From Planctomycetota bacterium (lineage in GTDB: Bacteria > Planctomycetota > Planctomycetia > Pirellulales > Thermoguttaceae), in assembly GCA_021784975.1 (NCBI GenBank), contig JAJYGU010000452.1:1-36824 (forward strand): a stretch of 36,824 nucleotides of DNA, read 5' to 3'. Shown here piece by piece: positions 1-7,760 of the stretch (position 1 is the stretch's first letter; every line of letters starts with the position of its first letter). The notes under the pieces are model-generated. The model ran no database searches, was not told where the DNA came from, and worked only from the letters and a program-made list of their open reading frames with translations. Made by a program: the position numbers and the translations under genes.

Positions 1-414
1 CGGGTGGGCAGAGTGTTTCCGGTCGTCGATGCGGCGACCAGTCGGACTTTCGCCACACACGGGGCGGGGGTTGTAATCCACAAGATCAGCGAGCGGGCTG
101 GCGTGGTGGTCGGCCAGACGGAAAAGCTGGTCGAGGAAGACGGCAAGCGGGTCAAGAAGACCGTCAAGCTGTTCGCGGGTGCCCATGACCTCCGGCGGGC
201 GTTTTGCTCCCGGTGGGCGAAGAAGGTCATGCCAGCCGTCCTACAGCGGTTGGCGCGTCATGCCAACGTCGCTACCACGATGGCCTACTACGTGTCCTTG
301 ACGGCCGATGAGATTGGGGCCGACTTGTGGGCCACCCATGCGACGGGCAAAAACCAAGAAGGTAACATTTTTGGTAACATTCGCCGAAAAACGGCCCGAC
401 GGACAAAGAAGTGA
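1..414 (+). CDS. Tyrosine recombinase (phage-type integrase), C-terminal part, cut by the window edge
   Basis: This is the C-terminal end of a tyrosine site-specific recombinase, which cuts and rejoins DNA through a covalent phosphotyrosine. The reading frame is open to base 1, so the gene starts outside the window. Visible catalytic parts are the H-x-x-R box (HDLRRAF), the following histidine (LARHANV) and the tyrosine nucleophile region (TTMAYYV). The first catalytic arginine and the N-terminal DNA-binding domain would lie upstream. About 138 residues are present against the 300-400 usual for the family. The stop lies 40 bp from the 3' end of a tRNA-Phe gene, the classic position for an integrase beside its attachment site. 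Whether the rest of the gene is intact cannot be seen. Confidence 0.85.
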   Translation, partial: RVGRVFPVVDAATSRTFATHGAGVVIHKISERAGVVVGQTEKLVEEDGKRVKKTVKLFAGAHDLRRAFCSRWAKKVMPAVLQRLARHANVATTMAYYVSLTADEIGADLWATHATGKNQEGNIFGNIRRKTARRTKK

Positions 415-454
415 ACCATGCGTAACTATTTGCGCATTCTTGTCTTACGTCGAG

Positions 455-500
455 TGGACAGGGCCGGGATTGAACCGGCGACACCTGGATTTTCAGTCCA
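455..500. other. Probable integration (att) site in the 3' half of tRNA-Phe
   Basis: Integrases of this type commonly recombine within the 3' half of a tRNA gene and restore it. The integrase fragment sits directly beyond the tRNA 3' end, so the att core is expected in the T-arm/acceptor part. The second copy would lie outside the window, so neither the core nor its exact length can be defined here. Confidence 0.35.
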
Positions 501-527
501 GTGCTCTACCAACTGAGCTACCTGTCC
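455..527 (-). tRNA. tRNA-Phe (GAA anticodon)
   Basis: The reverse complement folds into a standard 73-nt cloverleaf. The acceptor strands GGACAGG and CCTGTCC pair, followed by discriminator A. The D-arm is AGCTCAGTTGGTAGAGC, the anticodon stem CTGGA/TCCAG encloses a loop with GAA, and the T-arm contains GGTTCAATCCC. The terminal CCA is not encoded, because the next bases are CTC. The 3' end faces the integrase gene at 1-414. Confidence 0.97.
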
Positions 528-1050
528 AAAGTCCTTTATTATCAAAGACTTATGGCGTTGCGTCTGAGTGCTCCCGGGCTCTTCTGCCGGCACACGATTC
601 GGATTTCGGCCAGCGATCGGAAACCCCGCTGAGTATCACATGCCAATGGCGAGGCGTCAAGCCGGTCGGGAGATTCCCCTGCCGGGACGCCGCCGACAGG
701 CAAGACCCCTGGGGCGCTGGGGCGCGAAATCCGGGAAATGATGGTGACAGGCGGGCGCATCGCGGCTACAATCGCCGCCACTTGTGCCACCATGACAAGG
801 CGGGCAGGCACCTGGCAATGGCTGCTTCCGCCGGATCGTACGCCTTTTGGCGTCGGTCGGCGGTGCGGAAGCCGGGTTATGATCGGTTGTTGGTTCAGCG
901 CCAGCCCCGTTTGGTCCAGACCCTTGGTCGAGAAAGACGCACCTCTTGCCCTCATCTTCCCAGACCTGCCAGTTGGGCGCTTCGCCGCCGGATGCCGCCG
1001 TTGCCGTAAGCACGACAATCGGGACCAGCACATCGCAGCATCACCCGCGG
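528..1050. other. Non-coding stretch between tRNA-Phe and the E1 gene
   Basis: No convincing gene is visible here. The open frames in the ORF track that cross it have unstructured, Arg/Pro-rich translations typical of high-GC shadow frames. The region should hold the leftward tRNA-Phe promoter and the rightward promoter of the E1 operon. An AT-rich stretch just upstream of the tRNA (about 530-550) is the only visible candidate. Confidence 0.5.
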
Positions 1051-3099
1051 ATGATGCCTCCACCGAGCGGGGCGGGGGGCGGGATCGCTGGCTCCGGTCG
1101 GCTTCATGGGCCCGTGCCGCGGGTGCTCTTTCCCGAGCGGCTCTCCGAGCCGGCGTTTTTCCCAGCGGCCTATCCATGGATGTATCTCTCGCGCCGCATG
1201 GAAGAGAAGCTGATGGAGCTCTTCCAGAAAGGCTATGTGAAGGGGACGGTGACATCCGGCATCGGCAACGAAGCCACCGCGCTGGGCATGACCATGCCCT
1301 TGCGGCCGGGGCAAGATGTCGTATCGCTCCTGCACCGCGACTTCGCCGGCCATCTGGTTCTGGGATCGTCGCCGTATGAGCTGTTCTGCCAATACCTGGC
1401 CAACGCCGATAGCCGGACGCACGCCCGCGAGGGCAACGTCCATCATGGCAACGCCGCCCGGCGGCGGTTTCCGATGCTCAGCCACCTGGGTAAGATGCTG
1501 AGCGTGGTGGTAGGCGGGACCTGGGCGGCCCGGCGCCAGGGCGAAGAGGTATTCGGACTGGCGGCCATCGGCGACGGCGGCACGAGCACCGGCGAGTTCC
1601 ACGAAGCGCTGAACCTGGCCTCGGTGCACGCCGTGCCGGTCGTCTTCTTGATCGAAAACAACCATTACGCCTTCTCGACGCCGACGCAACGCCAATACCG
1701 TTGCCAACGGCTTTCCGATCGGGCGGCGGGGTACGGGATCAGCGGCCGAACCATTGACGGGGCCGACGCCTGGGCGGTCTACGCCGCGGTGTGCGACGCC
1801 CTGGAGGCGATCCGCCGCGAGCCCGCGCCGACGATCATTGAGTGCATGAGCCTGCGGCTGCTCGGGCATGCCGCCTACGACAAGGGGAGCTATGTTCCGG
1901 CGGAAACCTTGGGGCAGTGGCGCGAGCGCGACCCGCTACCGGCCGCGCGGCGGAGGCTGCTGGAGTTGGGCGGCATGTCGGATGCCGCTGTGCGATCGCT
2001 GGAAGAGGAGATCGAAAAGGAGATTCGCGAAGCGCTGGCCAAAGCGTTGGCGGTCGGGCGCCCTGAGCCGAGCGAGCCGGGCGCGGCAGTGTTTGCCCGA
2101 AGGCCGCGGACGACTGTGAAGCCCTTTCACTCGCCGCCGGTGAAAAACGGCGAGGCGGTCGGTCGGGCCTTGGATTACCTGCTGGAGAACGATCCACGGG
2201 CGTTCGTGGCGGGTCTCGACGTGGGCGTCTACGGTTCGGCTTTCAAGACCTGCAAAGGCTTGCTGGAGCGTCACGGGCCGCAGCGCGTGATCGACATGCC
2301 GTTGGCGGAATCGGCGATCATGGGCTTCGCCCTGGGGGCATCGCAGCTTGGCGGGCGGCCGATCGTCGAGTTCCAGTTCGCCGATTTTTCCACCGAAGCG
2401 GTCTCGCAGCTTGGGCTCAACGCGGCCACCTGGCACTTCCGCGCCGACCGGCCGGCGCCGTTGTTGGTGCGCCTGCCCTGCGGCGGCGGGTTGACGGTGG
2501 GTGCCTTTCATTCCGGCGAGTTTGAGGGCCTGTGGTCCCGCTTTCCCGGGCTGAAGCTGCTTTATCCCGCCACCGCCCAAGAGACCTTCGAGGCCCTGGT
2601 AGCGGGATACCATGATCCCAATCCGTGCCTGGTGTTGGAACACAAGCTGCTTTACTGGAGCAAAAGCGGGCCGATTGATTTTGACGGCGACCTGGAAGCC
2701 GTGTGGCGTCCGCGCTGCTACTGCGAAGGCGGCGAAGTGACCGTGGTGGCCTTCGGCGCCATGGTCCACCAGGCGCTGGCCGTGGCTGCTCGGAGCCGTT
2801 GCTCGATTGAGGTCTGGAACCCCTTCGTGCTGCAACCCTTGGAGATCGGACCCATCTTGGAATCGGTGCAAAAGACCGGGCGATTATTGGTGGTGCAGGA
2901 ATGCGGTGCCACCCAGGGTCTGGGCGACCGCGTGATCTCGCTGGTCTGCCGCGACTGTTTTGCGTCGTTGAAGCGTCCGCCGGTATTGGTGGCAGCGCCC
3001 GACGCGCCAGTCCCCTTTGCTGCCGAGTTGGAGTCGGCGCACCGGCCCGACGGCGCGCGGATCGAGGCGGCAGTCGCCGGACTCATGGAGGGCCGATGA
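1051..3099 (+). CDS. Single-chain 2-oxoacid dehydrogenase E1 (fused alpha and beta subunits, TPP-dependent)
   Basis: This protein of about 682 residues should decarboxylate a 2-oxoacid using thiamine diphosphate and transfer the acyl group to a lipoyl arm. The N-terminal half is E1-alpha-like: the TPP/Mg motif begins GDG (about residue 174) and ends ENN (about 202-204). The C-terminal half is E1-beta-like, with MPLAESAIMGFALGAS and EFQFADF followed by the transketolase C-terminal region. In most bacteria these halves are separate proteins. The ATGATG at 1051 was chosen over the upstream ATG at 946 because the preceding residues look non-coding. GTG at 1114 or 1123 is possible, and no good ribosome-binding site separates them. 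The next gene overlaps the stop codon and supplies a lipoyl domain. Sequence alone does not decide between branched-chain 2-oxoacids, pyruvate and acetoin as substrate. Confidence 0.88.
   Translation: MMPPPSGAGGGIAGSGRLHGPVPRVLFPERLSEPAFFPAAYPWMYLSRRMEEKLMELFQKGYVKGTVTSGIGNEATALGMTMPLRPGQDVVSLLHRDFAGHLVLGSSPYELFCQYLANADSRTHAREGNVHHGNAARRRFPMLSHLGKMLSVVVGGTWAARRQGEEVFGLAAIGDGGTSTGEFHEALNLASVHAVPVVFLIENNHYAFSTPTQRQYRCQRLSDRAAGYGISGRTIDGADAWAVYAAVCDALEAIRREPAPTIIECMSLRLLGHAAYDKGSYVPAETLGQWRERDPLPAARRRLLELGGMSDAAVRSLEEEIEKEIREALAKALAVGRPEPSEPGAAVFARRPRTTVKPFHSPPVKNGEAVGRALDYLLENDPRAFVAGLDVGVYGSAFKTCKGLLERHGPQRVIDMPLAESAIMGFALGASQLGGRPIVEFQFADFSTEAVSQLGLNAATWHFRADRPAPLLVRLPCGGGLTVGAFHSGEFEGLWSRFPGLKLLYPATAQETFEALVAGYHDPNPCLVLEHKLLYWSKSGPIDFDGDLEAVWRPRCYCEGGEVTVVAFGAMVHQALAVAARSRCSIEVWNPFVLQPLEIGPILESVQKTGRLLVVQECGATQGLGDRVISLVCRDCFASLKRPPVLVAAPDAPVPFAAELESAHRPDGARIEAAVAGLMEGR
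3087..3092 (+). promoter_or_regulatory. Ribosome-binding site deciding the lipoyl-KAS III start
   Basis: GGAGGG lies inside the last codons of the E1 gene, 6-7 nt before the ATG at 3099 and only 3 nt before the ATG at 3096. The spacing favours 3099, which overlaps the E1 stop as TGATG and suggests translational coupling. Confidence 0.6.
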
Positions 3100-4415
3100 T
3101 GGACGCCGCCCTGCGCATGCCTTTGTATCTGCCGGCCCAAGGGGCCTCGGAGACCGACGCGACCATCATCGAGTGGCTGGTGGCCGAGGGCGATCACTTT
3201 CGCAAGGGGCAATCCTTGGCCCAGATCGACAGCGCCAAATCGGTCTTCGATTTCGAGGCCCCCTGCGACGGCATGGTGATCCGGCGATTTCATCTGGAAG
3301 GCGACACCCTGGCACTGACCACTCCGATCATGGAGATCGAGGCCTTCGACGCCGCCATGCGCGACTGGATTCCGCCCGCGGCAGCCAACCCGCGAGCGGC
3401 GGCGCGGCCCGAAACCGCCCCGGCGGCCGCCGATCCTGCTCCCGGCCGCGAGCCGGTGGTAATCCGCGGCGTCGGCGGCTATTTGCCGCCGCGGGTGGTC
3501 ACCAACTCCGAATTGGTGGCCGCCTTTCCCGAAATCTCGGAAGAGTACGTCTACCAGGTCACCGGCATTCGCGAGCGTCGCTGGGCCGAGGCCGATGAAA
3601 AGCCCTCCGGCATGGCCTACAAGGCGGCCTTGGAGGCGATCCGCCGCTCGGGCGTCGACAACAAGGACATCGACGCCCTGGTGCTGGCCACCACCACGCC
3701 GGACGTGGCCATGCCCTCGACCGCCGCCATCGTGCAAGACCGTTTGAACCTGCCCAGCATCCCCGCCTTCGACCTGAACGCCGCCTGCTCGGGCTGGCTG
3801 TACGCGGTCTCGGTGGCCCGCGGCCTGATCCTCGGCGGCACCGCCCGAAACGTGCTGACCATCGCGGTCGATATGCAGTCGCGGCTGATCGACCCTTCCG
3901 AGCGTAGTGCCTACCTGATCTTCGGCGACGGCGCCGGAGCGGCGATCATTTCCTCAGGCACGCTGGGGCATCCAATCCGCCACGTGCAATTGGGGGCCGA
4001 CACCCGCGGCCTGCGGATGGCCCGCCGCGAAGAGCCGGGCTACGCGGTGCGCAACGGGCATTGCCGTGTGGACCCCTGGATCCGCATCGACGGCCAGGCG
4101 ATGTTCCGTTTCGCCACCCAAGCTTTCACCAACGTCATCCGCCAGGCGATCGACCAGAGCGGCTGGACCGACGCCGAAACCCGCTGGATCATTCCCCATC
4201 AAGCCAACGGCCGAATCCTCAAGGCGGCCGCCAGGCGGAGCGGCCTGCCTTTCGACCGTTTCTTCCTGAACATCGAGCGGGTAGGCAACACCTCGAGCGC
4301 CAGCATCCCGCTGGCCTTGGTGGAAGCCGAAGAAAAGCTCCGCCCGGGCGACAAGCTGATTCTCTGCTCGGTCGGAGCCGGCTTGACCACCGCCGCCATT
4401 GCGGTCGAGTGGTAG
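3099..4415 (+). CDS. Lipoyl domain fused to 3-oxoacyl-ACP synthase III (FabH/KAS III-like)
   Basis: This protein of 438 residues has two parts. Residues 1 to about 85 form a biotinyl/lipoyl-type domain with DSAKS, so Lys47 is the predicted lipoyl-lysine; this resembles the ETDKA type of 2-oxoacid dehydrogenase E2 rather than the biotin AMKM motif. An Ala/Pro-rich linker (about 92-117) follows, then a full KAS III with the catalytic triad Cys230 (NAACSG), His367 (IIPHQAN) and Asn397 (VGNTSSAS). KAS III normally takes acyl-CoA and condenses it with malonyl-ACP. Fusion to a lipoyl domain and coupling to an E1 suggest that the acyl group is delivered on the lipoyl arm instead. No E2 acyltransferase domain is present. 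The start was chosen from the GGAGGG spacing. The domain calls are firm; the direct transfer is inferred. Confidence 0.93.
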   Translation: MDAALRMPLYLPAQGASETDATIIEWLVAEGDHFRKGQSLAQIDSAKSVFDFEAPCDGMVIRRFHLEGDTLALTTPIMEIEAFDAAMRDWIPPAAANPRAAARPETAPAAADPAPGREPVVIRGVGGYLPPRVVTNSELVAAFPEISEEYVYQVTGIRERRWAEADEKPSGMAYKAALEAIRRSGVDNKDIDALVLATTTPDVAMPSTAAIVQDRLNLPSIPAFDLNAACSGWLYAVSVARGLILGGTARNVLTIAVDMQSRLIDPSERSAYLIFGDGAGAAIISSGTLGHPIRHVQLGADTRGLRMARREEPGYAVRNGHCRVDPWIRIDGQAMFRFATQAFTNVIRQAIDQSGWTDAETRWIIPHQANGRILKAAARRSGLPFDRFFLNIERVGNTSSASIPLALVEAEEKLRPGDKLILCSVGAGLTTAAIAVEW

Positions 4416-4427
4416 CCCGGGCCGGTG

Positions 4428-4481
4428 GTACTCGTTACGCGCTCCGCGTGACGACTTCTTCACGCGGAGCATGAAGAGTAC
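4428..4481. repeat. Palindromic dispersed repeat downstream of the KAS III gene
   Basis: An 11-bp perfect stem (GCTCCGCGTGA / TCACGCGGAGC, loop CGACTTCT) lies inside outer inverted ends GTACTC / GAGTAC. It starts 12 bp after the KAS III stop and could also end transcription of the E1 operon, although no T-run follows. A related palindrome is at 22411-22467. Confidence 0.7.
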
Positions 4482-4578
4482 GCGGTCCCCCGGCTGGCAT
4501 TTTCGCGATCTTCCGGGCATTCGGTTGCGAACTGGACGACGACGACTGGCGAACCCCTCTGGAATGGGGCTCGATTTC

Positions 4579-4633
4579 TTGTTTGCGCCGCCGACCCGTG
4601 CCACAATAATAGAGACTCTAGCGATGACGGAGG
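4579..4633 (+). promoter_or_regulatory. Possible promoter and ribosome-binding site for the HlyD-like gene
   Basis: TTGTTT (4579-4584) is followed after 18 bp by ACAATA (4603-4608), a weak sigma70-like match. GGAGG at 4629-4633 lies 10 nt before the ATG at 4644 and supports that start. The promoter is tentative. Confidence 0.3.
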
Positions 4634-4643
4634 ATATTCGGCT

Positions 4644-6308
4644 ATGACCCATAGTGTTGCACATCGGCTCCTCGTGCTGCTCGCGGTGGTAGGGGGCCTT
4701 ACGACGTTGGCAAATGCGGAGCCGGCCAAGCCCGCTAAGCGGGCCCTACCAGCTAAGCCTAAAGCGGTTTCCCAGCCGGCAGCGCCCAAAGCAGCCGATG
4801 CCGCCAAGCCCAAAGCGGCGGCTACGACAGCGGAAGCTAAGGCCGCCGAGGCGAAGAAACCCAAGGCCGCCGAGTCCGTGCAAGCGAAGGCCCCGGTTGG
4901 CACGACGGCGTCAAAACCGTCGGCTAGCGCGGGCACGACGTCGAATAGCTACACGGTCAAGAGGTCGCCGCTGCGGATTACGCTCGAGCTGGACGGCGTT
5001 TTCGAGAGCCGAAAGACGCACGAAGTTTTGGTCAAGCCCGCAGAATGGACGATGCTGACGGTTTTGGAGGCGGTGCCACACGGCGCCCGGGTAAGGCAGG
5101 GCGATGTATTGCTCAAGCTCGATACCCAGAAGCTCGATCAGACAATCCGCGATCTCGAAACCGAAGTGAAGCTCAACGAAACGGCCCGGCGGTTGGCGGC
5201 CGACCAGTTGCGGGTCCTGGAAAAGACGGTGCCGATGGATCTGGCGGACAGCCAGCGGGCGGCGCGGATTGCCGAGGAAGATCGGGCCGACTATTTTGCG
5301 GTCGATCGCCCCTTTCTGTTGAAGGCCAACACGCACCGGCTGAAGGACTCCAAGGACTCGGTTGACGATCGGGCCGAAGAGCTTCGGCAGTTGGAGAAGA
5401 TGTACAAGGCCGACGATATCACCGAGGAAACCGAGAAGATTGTCTTGAAACGGGCCCGAAACACCTTGGACCGGGTGAAGTTCTGGGACTTGGAAAGCAC
5501 CCAACGCCGCTACGACGAAGCCTTGAAGTACCTAATCCCACGGTTGGATACCCAGATGAAAGAATATGCCGATCGCAAGGCGATTGACTGGCAAAAAGAC
5601 AAGGTCCAATTGCCGCTGGTGCTGGAAAAGCAGCGGCTCGATCTGGAGAAGCTGAAGACGCTCCAGGCTCGCTCGGCGGAACGGCTTCAAAAGCTCTTGG
5701 CCGATCGAAAGTTGATGGAGGTGAAATCGCCTATCGACGGCGTGGTGTACTACGGCAAGGCGATTCGCGGCAAGTTCGGCGATTCCAACAGCCTGGCGGA
5801 AATGCTCCGTCGCCACAGCAACATCCAGCCCAATCAAGTGGTGATGACCATTGTACAGCCCGACGACCTCTTCATTCGAGCCACCGTCCCGGAGGAACAA
5901 CTGCACAACGTCCGTGCGGGCATCAAGGGCCTGGCCACGCCCACGGGTTACCCCGACACGCATCTGCCTGTCCGGGCAGATCGCATCGGCCGATTCCCGA
6001 TCGCCTCCGAGAGCTATGATGCACGGTTCAAGCTGACCGACGATGAGCCGGACGCCTCGCTGGTGCCGGGCATGACCTGCAAGGTTAGGCTGACCGCCTA
6101 CTTCAAGAAGGACGCTCTGTGTGTGCCGCCCAAGGCGCTGGTGCCCGACGAGTTGCACGATCAGCAGTATTGCGTCTGGGTGGTCAAGAGCGACGGCACG
6201 AAGGAGAAAACTCCGGTCGTGGCCGGCAGGCGGACCGACAAGAAGGTCGAGATCCTCGAAGGGCTCAACCTCAACGATCGGGTCCTGTTGGAACCTCCGC
6301 AGGAATAA
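4644..6308 (+). CDS. Exported HlyD-family (membrane fusion / efflux adaptor-like) protein
   Basis: This 554-residue protein begins with a cleavable-looking signal peptide (LLVLLAVVGGLTTLANA) and a linker of about 75 residues rich in Ala, Lys and Pro. A barrel-sandwich half-motif follows (VRQGDVLLKLDTQKLDQ). The long charged helical section, about residues 165-370, is the expected coiled coil. The second half-motif (EVKSPIDGVVYYGKAIRGKFG) and beta-barrel strands come next, ending in VEILEGLNLNDRVLLEPP. This is the usual order for HlyD/RND/ABC periplasmic adaptors, which link an inner-membrane pump to the outer envelope. No pump gene is adjacent. The next gene starts 8 nt later and is probably co-transcribed. 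Function in transport is inferred from the fold only. Confidence 0.85.
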   Translation: MTHSVAHRLLVLLAVVGGLTTLANAEPAKPAKRALPAKPKAVSQPAAPKAADAAKPKAAATTAEAKAAEAKKPKAAESVQAKAPVGTTASKPSASAGTTSNSYTVKRSPLRITLELDGVFESRKTHEVLVKPAEWTMLTVLEAVPHGARVRQGDVLLKLDTQKLDQTIRDLETEVKLNETARRLAADQLRVLEKTVPMDLADSQRAARIAEEDRADYFAVDRPFLLKANTHRLKDSKDSVDDRAEELRQLEKMYKADDITEETEKIVLKRARNTLDRVKFWDLESTQRRYDEALKYLIPRLDTQMKEYADRKAIDWQKDKVQLPLVLEKQRLDLEKLKTLQARSAERLQKLLADRKLMEVKSPIDGVVYYGKAIRGKFGDSNSLAEMLRRHSNIQPNQVVMTIVQPDDLFIRATVPEEQLHNVRAGIKGLATPTGYPDTHLPVRADRIGRFPIASESYDARFKLTDDEPDASLVPGMTCKVRLTAYFKKDALCVPPKALVPDELHDQQYCVWVVKSDGTKEKTPVVAGRRTDKKVEILEGLNLNDRVLLEPPQE

Positions 6309-6316
6309 GGCAAAGC

Positions 6317-7522
6317 ATGCATCGACGGTGCCTGTCCCCTTTTGTGGTGCTTGCACTGGCCGTCTGTGGTCTACCAGCTTGGGCCGGCGGCGCAGTACCA
6401 GTCTCGCGCACTTCGCTGGCCGAGACGGGTCCGAAACCGAAGCCGATCCGGCCACCTTCGCAGCAAATGATCGACGCTTCGATCCGCCGCGGCGTCGCAT
6501 TCTTGCTGAAGCGACAGAACAAGGACGGCTCGTGGGGCTCGGCAAACATCACGCGTCCTGACGAGGTTTATGCCCCCGTGCCCGGCGCGCACCAAGCCTT
6601 TAAGGCGGCAGTGACGGCACTGTGTGTTTCGGCGCTAATTGAGGCCGGTGGTCCCCGGTCGGAAGTCGTAGATGCCGTCGATCGCGGCGAGACTTGGCTG
6701 TTTGGACACCTTGCGAAAGTGCGACGGGCCACGCCCGACACCCTGTACAACATCTGGACGCACGCCTATGCGATCCAGGCGTTGGTGCGGATGCTGGCCC
6801 GCCGACCCAAAGACCTCCAGCGCGCCCGAAAAATCCACGCCCTGATCGAGCAGCAGCTCGGCATGCTCGAACGCTACGAGGTGGTCGATGGCGGCTGGGC
6901 GTACTACGATTTCGAGGCCCAAACCCAGAAACCGAGCGGCTCGACGATGAGTTTCCTCACCGCGGCGGTGCTGGTCGCCCTGCATGAAGCCAAGAACGTA
7001 GGGGTGAAGATTCCCCGGCGGCTGGTGGATCGCGCCAAGGCGTCGCTCCTGCGTCAGCGCGAACCGGATTTCTCCTACCTCTACGGCGAGTACACCAAGT
7101 ACTGGGGTCTGCCGGGCATCAATCGGCCCGCCGGCAGTTTGGGTCGCTCGCAGGCCTGCAACCTGGCCATGCGCCTCTGGGGCGACCAGCGGGTGACCGA
7201 CGCCGTCTTGAAGACCTGGCTCGACCGCCTCTTCGCCCGCAACCTCTGGCTCGATCTGGGCCGCAAACGCCCGGTGCCGCACTCGTCGTGGTGCCAGGTG
7301 GCGGGCTACTTCTTTTACTACGGGCACTACTATGCCGCCCTGTGTATCGACCAACTCCCCAGGGACCAGCGCGGGCACTACGAAGGATACCTGGCCCACA
7401 TCCTCACCCACCTGCAAGAGCCGGACGGCTCGTGGTGGGATTTCCCGCTCTACGACTACCACACCCAGTACGGCACGGCCTTCGCGCTGATGTCGCTGCA
7501 CCGCTGCCAAGACAGCCGCTAG
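6317..7522 (+). CDS. Exported prenyltransferase/squalene-cyclase-repeat protein (alpha/alpha toroid)
   Basis: The product (401 residues) has a signal peptide (LSPFVVLALAVCGLPAWAGG) and sequence repeats of the prenyltransferase/squalene-oxidase class. These include FLLKRQNKDGSWG near residue 65, GGWAYYDF in the middle, and LQEPDGSWWDFPLYDYHTQYGTAFALMSL at the C-terminal end, the last recalling QW motifs. Full squalene-hopene cyclases are about 630-700 residues and carry a DXDD catalytic motif, which is not seen here. The protein is therefore probably a toroid-fold protein of unknown activity. The ATG at 6317 was preferred over the track start at 6119 because it begins the signal peptide, lies just beyond the HlyD stop and has AAGG 6 nt upstream. 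It is likely in an operon with the HlyD-like gene. Confidence 0.8.
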   Translation: MHRRCLSPFVVLALAVCGLPAWAGGAVPVSRTSLAETGPKPKPIRPPSQQMIDASIRRGVAFLLKRQNKDGSWGSANITRPDEVYAPVPGAHQAFKAAVTALCVSALIEAGGPRSEVVDAVDRGETWLFGHLAKVRRATPDTLYNIWTHAYAIQALVRMLARRPKDLQRARKIHALIEQQLGMLERYEVVDGGWAYYDFEAQTQKPSGSTMSFLTAAVLVALHEAKNVGVKIPRRLVDRAKASLLRQREPDFSYLYGEYTKYWGLPGINRPAGSLGRSQACNLAMRLWGDQRVTDAVLKTWLDRLFARNLWLDLGRKRPVPHSSWCQVAGYFFYYGHYYAALCIDQLPRDQRGHYEGYLAHILTHLQEPDGSWWDFPLYDYHTQYGTAFALMSLHRCQDSR

Positions 7523-7760
7523 CCTCCTCTCGCGGCCTTGGGTCGTCGCTCTTCCGCCCTCCGCCTTTCGCTCAACCTCTCAACTCTCACGCACGCCGCC
7601 CTCTGGACACGAGCAGCGGTTTCCGGTCCAATTACATTCGGGTGTCAAAGTCCGGCAAGGTCCGATCGTTGACCCGCGGTGGAAGAAGGCGCATCATGCG
7701 CGGCGCCAGCACGTTTACTGGCTTGTCTTTCGGAAGTCGCAAAAGTGCGAGTAGCTAGCT
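7523..7760. other. Short intergenic stretch without a gene
   Basis: No gene is seen in these 238 bp. A small hairpin-forming GCGCATCATGCGC lies near 7690. The following gene has no clear Shine-Dalgarno sequence. Confidence 0.4.

Noticed and set aside
308-1255. Overlapping ORFs on both strands across tRNA-Phe and the region after it
   Set aside because: They run through the tRNA or through Arg/Pro-rich high-GC sequence, have no family features and no ribosome-binding site.
3099-3360. Reading the N-terminal domain of the KAS III fusion as biotinyl rather than lipoyl
   Set aside because: The lysine context is DSAKS, like lipoyl domains, not the biotin AMKM motif, and the partner gene is an E1 that acylates lipoyl arms.
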